This document shows, one piece after another, positions 47,695 through 55,170 of a stretch of DNA of 64,000 bases. How positions within the stretch are numbered: position 1 is the first letter of the stretch; each line of letters opens with the position of its first letter. Origin of the DNA: Alteromonadaceae bacterium 2753L.S.0a.02 (lineage in GTDB: Bacteria > Pseudomonadota > Gammaproteobacteria > Pseudomonadales > Cellvibrionaceae). The notes under the pieces were generated by a model. It was not told the origin of the DNA and searched no databases. It was given only the letters and a program-made list of their open reading frames with translations. The stretch spans positions 3,249,001-3,313,000 of the forward strand of contig VISH01000002.1 of the NCBI GenBank assembly GCA_007827375.1, written 5' to 3'. The position numbers were made by a program, and so were the translations under genes.

Positions 47695-48834
47695 CTACAG
47701 AAAAAACAATGTAATTACATTTAATGCCAACATGATCGACGGCCAGTAGCAGATCTTAGGAATTAAATTATCTTTGTAAACAATAAGCCTTTCCAGCGCT
47801 TTGGGCCGTATGGCAAACAAATAGGTATTTACCGTACACGCCACAAGTACTGCGTACATAAGAATGTAATAGTATTCTAGATATACGACGCTGGCTCCGG
47901 CAAATTGTTCTCGCAACTGAATATGTGCTATTAAAACCACAAAAAACAATGCCGAACACATACCCAAAAATCCAGAAATATTAAACCCAAGAAGTTCGCT
48001 TTTTTCATGGGTTTCACTAATTGTTAGTAGTGCGGCAAATAACAGAACCGAAACAAGAAACAAGGGTAAGAGATAAACTGTAAACGCATTATCAAAACGG
48101 CGTTTTATTACAAAGTTATAATGCAGCTCAGGAAAATTACTTTGACCCACATAATGTGGAATACCAAAATTAGTATCATAGCTGCTATTTTTGTAATCGA
48201 AATAGGTGTTTTCTCGCGTCCAAGCGCCGAGTACAATCTGCTCTTCAATTCCGAATATCGCATCTTCCGATGTCGATTTATACGCTGTAAAATCAGGCAC
48301 TAGAATTATGTTTTTCGAAAACGCTTTCGGCCATAACCTTATCCATACCGTTTTATGATCAAACGGATAATGAGAATAATCAAAACCTTGTTTTAAGGTA
48401 GCTTCAACATACCATCCCAAAACTTCTCCATAGGGCGAATCCTCTCTATAGGTAAGCTCCGGTGATATATCACTTCCTGAATTGACTTGCTCTGGTAGAA
48501 TAAACCCAGGTTCGATTTCGTTGCTGGGCACCCCTTTATAAACTTCTTTCGGAAAATGTTGCCAAATGTAACCGGTGATATTGACTTCGCTGGAATCGAA
48601 AAACTTTAAAGATTGTATAAAAATTCCCGTAGGTATTTGACGCCCGTTTTTGTCCGCAATTAAATCCCCGTGCTCTTTTTGCAAATAGGACTCAACTTCG
48701 TGAATATTTGTTAATTGTTGAACCTGATTCACTTCGTAGTGATCCAGTTTTTTCCATTGCAATACCAATAAAACGGTAAGTAACAGAGTTGCTGCTATTG
48801 AAAGCGGCCAAAGCTTCATGGCATTTACACTCAT
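47695..48834 (-). CDS. Pentameric ligand-gated ion channel-like protein
   Basis: A 379-residue protein with the layout of a bacterial Cys-loop-like receptor subunit. Residues 8-27 form a signal-anchor; about 30-248 are a strand-rich extracellular part beginning TGIFIQSLKFFDSSEVNITG, with a Pro-loop-like YPFDHKTVWIRLWP (156-169). The junction LHYNFVIKRRFDNAFTVYLLP matches the pre-TM1 strand and the TM1 Pro. Four helices follow at about 251-272, 285-306, 317-341 and 361-379. The loop cysteines of animal receptors are absent, as in other prokaryotic members. Ligand and ion selectivity are unknown. It is the first gene of the five-gene operon; the promoter should lie in 48835-49289. Confidence 0.82.
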   Translation of the reverse strand: MSVNAMKLWPLSIAATLLLTVLLVLQWKKLDHYEVNQVQQLTNIHEVESYLQKEHGDLIADKNGRQIPTGIFIQSLKFFDSSEVNITGYIWQHFPKEVYKGVPSNEIEPGFILPEQVNSGSDISPELTYREDSPYGEVLGWYVEATLKQGFDYSHYPFDHKTVWIRLWPKAFSKNIILVPDFTAYKSTSEDAIFGIEEQIVLGAWTRENTYFDYKNSSYDTNFGIPHYVGQSNFPELHYNFVIKRRFDNAFTVYLLPLFLVSVLLFAALLTISETHEKSELLGFNISGFLGMCSALFFVVLIAHIQLREQFAGASVVYLEYYYILMYAVLVACTVNTYLFAIRPKALERLIVYKDNLIPKICYWPSIMLALNVITLFFL

Positions 48835-49289
48835 ACGAATAGATAATACGGTCAGACTTAATAGTAGACTTAGATAAGGAAATGTTGTGGGATTAGAGAC
48901 TAGAGCGGAAATGAAATTTGATTATGGCGAAATAACACACGTTCATTGCGAAAATTATTGATTTCTTTACAACAGACACCTATTTAATATCTTTTTAAGA
49001 TAAAAAATAACATAATCACGTATTTCAAATATTACTAAAACTTATTTTAGGGCATTTGTGAAAAATGACAATATTTTCGTGTCGTTAGGAGTACCGCCCA
49101 CAAGTCCGCAGTTTACTCAAATTAATCTAGATATACCGGGCTGGCGATCCAGGACGGAACTGACGTCGCCACGCGGAAAACAGGTCATTTTACAGAGACT
49201 GCTTCACATAATTTATTAGCCCCATAACACAAGGAACAGATGTTCATTGAGATGTTAGTCAATAGGCTTGATTTATTTGACAAGTGAAG
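48835..49289. other. AT-rich intergenic region upstream of the channel operon
   Basis: About 455 bp between the eCIS-linked gene and the channel operon, AT-rich at about 48890-49090, with a short palindrome TATCTTTTTAAGATA near 48990. A plus-strand frame of 53 codons (49058-49219, GTG start) is present but has no family match that I recognise. The promoter of the channel operon should lie here, though no clear -35/-10 pair was assigned. Confidence 0.45.
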
Positions 49290-50036
49290 TTAATGAACCA
49301 AGCCACCTCCTCCGCCATTGGGGTCATGATCTTTGCGCCATTTATCCCACAAATCAGGGCTTTTACAAAACTCCGGTACTGAATCTATACTCAGTCTTGA
49401 AAGAACTTCCTGTATCTTAGAGCTCATATCGCCCTTAAGTTGATTTGAAGAAACTTTCCTTCCCTTTTTGCCAGATCCTTTGGTGTTTGTATGGTGATCA
49501 GATCCTTTTACGCCGCTTTGCGGCGGTCGCTGTAATTGATCTTTGTAGGAAACATAATTGCCATCAGGCTGTGGATCATTTTGGGGGTAGACATCGTCTA
49601 ACAACTGGAGAAAATTTTGTAATAGAAACAACCATTCATACTGATTAAATTGCAGCGGGTTCAATTGACCAACATCTTGTTCAAGCTCTTGTTGCTGCTC
49701 CTCTTGTACGTGGGCAGTATCAACCGTTTCCCAATCGTAGGTACCGTTTCTGTTGGGTGCGGGCGTTTGTGGGTCATCATTGTCTTGCCTTACCCATTGC
49801 CCACCAACCCAGGACCAAGAGGTTCGTTGAATTGGATTTTCCGAACCACTATTTCCTTTTTCAGCGGTTTGCATAGAGGTGACGTAATTCCGATTATCTT
49901 TTAGCTTTTGAAGAATTGTATTATCACGCTTGTTTAAAAATAACGCAGTATTATTTGTTACTTGTTTAGATTTATCGTGCGTTTCAAAACTTTTACTAGC
50001 AACCGGCTTGCGTTGTTTGTACTTTTTCGATTCCAT
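49290..50036 (-). CDS. Candidate eCIS-linked cargo protein, unknown function
   Basis: A 248-residue hydrophilic protein without a signal peptide. Residues 33-45 read FLNKRDNTILQKL and 69-71 read IQR. This resembles the N-terminal FxDNRPEAxAQRKLQ...VxQR motif seen, from memory, in many eCIS-associated proteins. The rest is Gln-, Asn- and Asp-rich with a Trp-rich spot (WSWVGGQWVR) and an unusual Gly-rich end (DPNGGGGGLVH). It begins 10 nt after the DUF4157 gene stop, so it is the last gene of the eCIS operon. The ATG at 50036 is chosen over an in-frame start at 50114 lying inside the preceding gene. Cargo status is an inference from motif and position. Confidence 0.6.
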   Translation of the reverse strand: MESKKYKQRKPVASKSFETHDKSKQVTNNTALFLNKRDNTILQKLKDNRNYVTSMQTAEKGNSGSENPIQRTSWSWVGGQWVRQDNDDPQTPAPNRNGTYDWETVDTAHVQEEQQQELEQDVGQLNPLQFNQYEWLFLLQNFLQLLDDVYPQNDPQPDGNYVSYKDQLQRPPQSGVKGSDHHTNTKGSGKKGRKVSSNQLKGDMSSKIQEVLSRLSIDSVPEFCKSPDLWDKWRKDHDPNGGGGGLVH

Positions 50037-50046
50037 AACACGCCAC

Positions 50047-50658
50047 CTATTTACCTTCTTTGAGCGCCTTTTCACCCATATTATCCGCTTCCGCTTCCAA
50101 TGCAGGATTATCATTTACCGGCATACCTGCTACTTCGGTTGTAACCGGTACCCTACCCTGTGCCTGTTGCACCACATGCCAGGCTTCGTGGGGTAGGTGC
50201 TTCATTTGACCCGGTGCTACATGAATATCAGTACCCTGAGTATAGGCATGTGCCCCAACTTCAGCAGGCTTGCTGGAATTCTGGTGTACTTTTACGGAAT
50301 CCATAGTCATTCCCGAAAGATTTTCTATACCACTTTTTAGGTTATCAGGTAAGCCTGCGTTATTTTGCTGCTTTTGTAAGATAGAGCTATTACTGCCAAA
50401 TTTTCCCTGCATCAATTCCTCATCTTCCAGTTCAGCTTTTTGTACAATATCAAATTTCCCTTGCATCGGCTCTTTATCTTCCAATTCTACTCTTTGTATA
50501 GATTGGAATTTACCTTGCATGAGCTCTTCGTCTTCCAAAGTTTCGCGTTGCAGCGTATCGGCATTACTAAACCGATTATCCTTAAACTGTGCGCCCCCCA
50601 TTCCGTATTCTCTAGGAACACGGGCATTTTCTTTTTTCGATAAGAATTCTTTGGTCAT
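50047..50658 (-). CDS. DUF4157 eCIS-associated protein
   Basis: A 203-residue protein, start at 50658 with a GGAGG site. The C-terminal half is a DUF4157 domain: LPDNLKSGIENLSGMTMDSV, KVHQNSSKPAEVGAHAYTQG, DIHVAPGQMKHLPHEAWHVV with a zincin-like HEAWH at 157-161. The first 90 residues hold an FKDNR segment and three copies of LEDEELMQGKF (41-51, 59-69 with LEDKEP, 77-87), exactly 18 residues apart. DUF4157 proteins are strongly associated with extracellular contractile injection systems, but their exact role (protease, cargo or maturation factor) is not settled. Confidence 0.88.
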   Translation of the reverse strand: MTKEFLSKKENARVPREYGMGGAQFKDNRFSNADTLQRETLEDEELMQGKFQSIQRVELEDKEPMQGKFDIVQKAELEDEELMQGKFGSNSSILQKQQNNAGLPDNLKSGIENLSGMTMDSVKVHQNSSKPAEVGAHAYTQGTDIHVAPGQMKHLPHEAWHVVQQAQGRVPVTTEVAGMPVNDNPALEAEADNMGEKALKEGK

Positions 50659-50731
50659 AACTCGCCTCCAGTTATTGGTATTTAAACCCTGTTATGTGTT
50701 GCTACCCATCAAGCACCAATGTCCTGTTATC

Positions 50732-53713
50732 TTAGCTGTTCAGACGATCGGAAAGCCGTACAAAGCTGCGATACAAAGGAATTGCCAGCATCAGCCCGAG
50801 CACCAATAACAACACTTTATTCGAGTATGGATATAAGTCGGGATTACACCCAAAGGTGGCAATTAGTAATAATATAGGGCTCCAACGCAATAGCAAAAAA
50901 CTACCATAATGTGCTTTGATAAACATACGAGAGGGACAATGGCTGCGATACAGCACGTAAACCATGCCATTCCCCAGCAACAAAGCCAGCAACAGGGGTA
51001 GTGTCCAGGCCCGATTGGGGCATGCAAAGGCGCATACTGAAAAGTATTGGGTTACACTGGGTTGATGTAAGGCCGCGCCGAGCCAGCCCATTTTTTCCGT
51101 GTCAACATAGCCATTGTCACGATTAGCAAAAGCCAATTTTAAGGTATGCGATAATATTTGCATCTCAGTATTGGTTACATTTAGCTCGCCTTTTTCATCT
51201 TCTGTAGTAAACGGTAGTTTCCAAAAACCAATACCCCCAAAGTTATATTTTAAATATGCAAGGTCATCAACAAACTGGCGATGGGGAGCATTGCTTTCTT
51301 CGTTCAGGGCGAGGCGGCCCAGTACCGGAATGATTTTTTCCTGGGCATCTACCCGGGCTTCACCTTTAAATTCGTTCTCCAATTGCATACGCAATTGCTT
51401 TTTATGTTCACTGGTCGATTCATTCAGGAACACCAAAATATTGGCGACCGTGGTTTGGGGTGAACTTTCGCCTAGCTGTGCCTTTACCTCGTTGAGTTTA
51501 GGCGCACTGCCCTGTTCAATTTCCTTCACACTATTATCGAGAAGATTATCTTTTTTTGAATTTAAAAATAGAGGTGCAAGTTTCGAAAAATAGCTCTGCT
51601 CTACAGGTACGCTGGCGCCCACGTGGGTTTTTAGATCATCTAAACCGACGAGATTTAACAGTAGGTTGATGTCCAGCCACGGCCTGTCTGCCGATGAGTC
51701 TTTAAGAATCTCCTGATGTAAACGCGTTACATAGGTAATGATAGAGCTGGCATTACTACTGCGTTCATAGTTATCAAAATACAAAGTAACACCATTGATA
51801 CCTCCATATTTCTCGGTAGCTTTGTTCAGCTTTACCAGTTCTTTATAGTGATCTTCAGCATATTTTTTTATATCGTCTGTACTTTTCCAATTTTGCCATT
51901 GGCTCGCATAGAGCACTATATCGCGCTTCACATTTAGACGGCTTAGCTGCTTTACAAACCCCTCTAGTAAACGCGGATTTTGCCAATGCAATAGATCTTT
52001 AATTTTACCCGAAGTATCTATAGGTATAGCAAAATACGCCATTCGAGTAAAAACGCTGAAATTTAGATAACCGGGGTTTGGATTAGCGACCCCAATATCG
52101 CGATAATTATTTGAGGCGAGCCAATACGGGTAAAAGCCATAAGTCACCCCCTGCAAAGGTAAAGCGCATTCACGGCATTCGGGAAGCGGTGCTGTATCAA
52201 TGGCATGGAGATCACTGCGAAAATAAGGCTTGCCAGCCAGTTTGCTCACCGAAGACACAACAGCGTCGATATAGTTTTTATAGCTTCGACAATTACCAGC
52301 GACACAGGCCTGACATTGCTCAGGTTCGAGTGATACAAGTAGCGCGGGGTCAAGCAGTGGTTTTTGCATCACGGCACACTGATTTATGCGAATCGATTCT
52401 GCCGTAACGGGGGTTTCGTTTCCAGCTGCTCGTAGTCCACTTATAATATCCTCGCTTAAAGCACATGCAAAACCTGGAGATGGCGGAGTGTCTGACTGCA
52501 AAAGCTGTAAACCTGCTACACGCATCTGTAGCAACAGGTGATTCAAAGCATCCGCAAAGCCTATCGCCGACGGGTACACATAATTCGCCAAATATTTCAT
52601 ACACTCAGCAACCGATACTTCAATCGAAGGAAATTCAGATTCAATCGCCACAGGGTCATATACCAGCTCATAGCGCAAAGCTGTACTAGCAGTACTTCGT
52701 ACAATCTCCATCACACTTTTTAATTCGGTAAGTGTTGCCTCAGAAAGCATAGGTTTTACACCCACAGGTTCATTATCAGTTTCACCTCCGGATTTAACGC
52801 CGGTTTCGCTTTCATTTGAAATTACCGACGACGTTTGTACTTGCACACTTGATCGCAGGGCCTGCTGCAATATGTCACGTACCGAAAATTCAAATAGTGT
52901 GGCCGGCATTAATCGACCCTGGTAGGGGTTTAGCACTACAGCTGCCCATGATGCGCTGGTATTTTGCAGTTTCTCCAATGTTTGCAAAGTGATGAACTGG
53001 TAATTCTCCTTGCTGAAAAAGCTACTCAATTTTTTCTGATAGATCTCGACCAGCTCAGGAGTGATACCGTCTAAGCTACCGATATTGGCAGCGATATATG
53101 TTAGCCCAGCGTCTAAGGTAACGAATTGGTTTACTTCGGGGTTTGCTACGATGGCTTGGAGAATTTCACGTACTGCTTGGTTTAATTTTAACGTGGCAAT
53201 ATCGTCATCAAACAGCACATAGGGCTGCATACCTGCGTAGTAGGGGTGTGTTACGACAGGGTCCACCAAGTTAACTCCGCCAATCTCTGCGGGAGTTGTA
53301 GCGCTGGCTGCAGGCTGAGCCAGTACTGAAGAACGATAGGTGTTAGCACTCCCTACCTGAGCCTCCAGCGGAAGGGACATGGGTGAAGCAGCGTAAACTG
53401 TTGATATACCAGCAGGAAGCTGGCCGTGCGATGATTCATTTTCTGACTTCTCGAGCGCAGAAGCTATCCACTGCCGGGTGACTGGTCCTATAACACCGTC
53501 ATTTAGTGCGGTGCTATTCTGTAGTTTCTGTTCGAAGCAGCTATTACCTGCATGTACAGGTTGTAGTTTTTTTTGTACATCTAGCCCGCTTACTGCTGGC
53601 AGCTTACTGCACTCTTCTACTGAATCCTTACTTTCAGCAAGACATGATCCAACCGTATAAAAAAGGCAAAGCGCGACTATAACTTGCCACCGGAAAGCGT
53701 GTGCGCGCTTCAT
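50732..53713 (-). CDS. eCIS-locus membrane protein with peptidoglycan-binding-like and GH18-like regions
   Basis: A 993-residue exported protein. Its signal peptide (VALCLFYTVGSCLAES) is followed at about residues 42-90 by a peptidoglycan-binding-like segment (NDGVIGPVTRQWIASAL), a long unrecognised helical region, then at about 515-680 a GH18-like barrel (LQGVTYGFYPYWLASNNY, INGVTLYFDNYE, LDINLLLNLVGLDDL). The GH18 catalytic DxxDxDxE motif is not intact. The C-terminus has two or three membrane helices (TLPLLLALLLGNGMVYVLY, LLRWSPILLLIATFG, VLLLVLGLMLAIPLY). It overlaps the ATPase stop by 4 nt (ATGA), so it belongs to the injection-system operon. It may anchor the particle at the wall or open the wall for its release; both are inferences. 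Confidence 0.75.
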   Translation of the reverse strand: MKRAHAFRWQVIVALCLFYTVGSCLAESKDSVEECSKLPAVSGLDVQKKLQPVHAGNSCFEQKLQNSTALNDGVIGPVTRQWIASALEKSENESSHGQLPAGISTVYAASPMSLPLEAQVGSANTYRSSVLAQPAASATTPAEIGGVNLVDPVVTHPYYAGMQPYVLFDDDIATLKLNQAVREILQAIVANPEVNQFVTLDAGLTYIAANIGSLDGITPELVEIYQKKLSSFFSKENYQFITLQTLEKLQNTSASWAAVVLNPYQGRLMPATLFEFSVRDILQQALRSSVQVQTSSVISNESETGVKSGGETDNEPVGVKPMLSEATLTELKSVMEIVRSTASTALRYELVYDPVAIESEFPSIEVSVAECMKYLANYVYPSAIGFADALNHLLLQMRVAGLQLLQSDTPPSPGFACALSEDIISGLRAAGNETPVTAESIRINQCAVMQKPLLDPALLVSLEPEQCQACVAGNCRSYKNYIDAVVSSVSKLAGKPYFRSDLHAIDTAPLPECRECALPLQGVTYGFYPYWLASNNYRDIGVANPNPGYLNFSVFTRMAYFAIPIDTSGKIKDLLHWQNPRLLEGFVKQLSRLNVKRDIVLYASQWQNWKSTDDIKKYAEDHYKELVKLNKATEKYGGINGVTLYFDNYERSSNASSIITYVTRLHQEILKDSSADRPWLDINLLLNLVGLDDLKTHVGASVPVEQSYFSKLAPLFLNSKKDNLLDNSVKEIEQGSAPKLNEVKAQLGESSPQTTVANILVFLNESTSEHKKQLRMQLENEFKGEARVDAQEKIIPVLGRLALNEESNAPHRQFVDDLAYLKYNFGGIGFWKLPFTTEDEKGELNVTNTEMQILSHTLKLAFANRDNGYVDTEKMGWLGAALHQPSVTQYFSVCAFACPNRAWTLPLLLALLLGNGMVYVLYRSHCPSRMFIKAHYGSFLLLRWSPILLLIATFGCNPDLYPYSNKVLLLVLGLMLAIPLYRSFVRLSDRLNS

Positions 53714-55137
53714 GCCAACACCCGTCCCTGCTTTTTCTTTTCCTTCAAGATACCAGCGGTTAAATCTTCATTGTAGACTCGGGTATTACCTCGCTTAATC
53801 ATGTTAATCGCTGCAAATCGCACCACATTGATAATAGCACCTCCGGCAATTTCATATTGCTTTGCGAAATGCATGAGGTCAACGGTGGTATCAAGGCACT
53901 GTGACTCTTTAAAAGCTTTTTGCCAGAGATAAAAACGATGATTGGCGCCTGGCATTGGAAAGTACACTATAGACTGAAAGCGGCGCGCAAAGGCATCATC
54001 GATATTACCCCGCAAGTTCGTAGCAAGAATAATAACGCCGGGGAAGGTTTCAATACGCTGCAGTAAATAGGCGACTTCCTGATTAGCGTGGCGATCGTTA
54101 GAACTGGTGGTTTCGGTGCGCTTCCCAAATAGGGCATCAGCTTCATCAAAAAATAATATCCAGTTGCGGTTTTCAGCCTGGATAAATATGGATTCGAGAT
54201 TCTTTTCAGTTTCGCCTATGTATTTAGATACCACTGAAGAAAGATCGACACGATAAACGTCTGCCGCCATCGATTTACCCAGCAAGCTGGCCGTAAGGGT
54301 TTTACCAGTACCAGGCGGCCCGTAAAATAAGGCACGGTAACCCGGTTTGATGGACTTGCGCAAACCCAGATCGTTCATAATTTGGTGTTGATTCACCAAC
54401 CAGGTACGTAAATGTTCGATTTCGTCTAAAGTCTTTTCCGGCAATACCAAATCATCCCAATCGAGATTGGTTTCCAACAATTTTGCTGGGAAATTCATAC
54501 TGAAATCGGGCTTTTGAGATTCCCCCGTGGTAATACGATGAAAATATTCGTGTGTTAAGGTTATTGCAGTGGTGAGATAAGCTTCATCAAATTCGCCAGT
54601 GTGAAATCGCAAAATCCCTGCTTTGGAAAAATAATGATCTCGATCAAACAAAGTAAATACTTGCATACGCTGTTGTAAATTTTCACCAGCTATTAAAAAT
54701 ACTGCCGTTTCACCCGTCGGCAAAAAACCTCCGTGAGTTTTACCTCTCCAGCCACCAAATTCAACATAGGGCCGGTCGATGTGTGGGTCGCGAATGAGAA
54801 ATAAATTGAGTAACTGTGGTTTTAAATGTGGAATAGCCGCAAGAATAAAAATCAAACGCTCCATAGGCGACATACCAAATTCCTGAACAACAGCAGCATA
54901 GGCCGAGCTATCATTCGATAAATCCGGTGGGGGAATTTCTTCAATAGCGCTATAAACACATTCATTTTCGAAATAAAGTGCCAAGCGCGTTTCCAGTACA
55001 CGTGAAAACCAATGCAACTCCTTTTCCAATGCTCGCGCATTGCAATCCAATTCAGATCGGCCGATATACCCAGCACGGGCTGAGTCTCGATAGGTTTGTG
55101 GGTTGAGGCGAATGTAGCCTGTGTCTTCTACTAACAC
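53710..55137 (-). CDS. AAA+ ATPase of the contractile injection system (Afp15-like)
   Basis: A 475-residue AAA+ protein, the usual ATPase of eCIS loci. The N-terminal 230 residues are a partner domain found in this group (SPMERLIFILAAIPHLKPQLL, RPYVEFGGWRGKTHGGFLPT). The AAA+ module follows with Walker A GPPGTGKT (273-280), VSKYIGETEKNLESIF, Walker B LFFDEADALFGKR, sensor-1 ILATNLRGNIDDAFARRF, and a C-terminal lid. The start is GTG (55137). In Afp and PVC particles the related ATPase is needed for sheath or tube assembly, but its exact action is not certain. Confidence 0.93.
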   Translation of the reverse strand: MLVEDTGYIRLNPQTYRDSARAGYIGRSELDCNARALEKELHWFSRVLETRLALYFENECVYSAIEEIPPPDLSNDSSAYAAVVQEFGMSPMERLIFILAAIPHLKPQLLNLFLIRDPHIDRPYVEFGGWRGKTHGGFLPTGETAVFLIAGENLQQRMQVFTLFDRDHYFSKAGILRFHTGEFDEAYLTTAITLTHEYFHRITTGESQKPDFSMNFPAKLLETNLDWDDLVLPEKTLDEIEHLRTWLVNQHQIMNDLGLRKSIKPGYRALFYGPPGTGKTLTASLLGKSMAADVYRVDLSSVVSKYIGETEKNLESIFIQAENRNWILFFDEADALFGKRTETTSSNDRHANQEVAYLLQRIETFPGVIILATNLRGNIDDAFARRFQSIVYFPMPGANHRFYLWQKAFKESQCLDTTVDLMHFAKQYEIAGGAIINVVRFAAINMIKRGNTRVYNEDLTAGILKEKKKQGRVLA

Positions 55138-55170
55138 TGCTTAACACTCCAAATAGCTAATTTATCGGTG

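Noticed and set aside
49058..49219. Plus-strand 53-codon frame with GTG start
   Set aside because: Short, no ribosome-binding site of note and no family resemblance; could be chance or a remnant.
50732..53713. Calling the GH18-like region an active chitinase
   Set aside because: The DxxDxDxE catalytic motif is not intact (VTLYFDNYE), so only a GH18-like fold is claimed.
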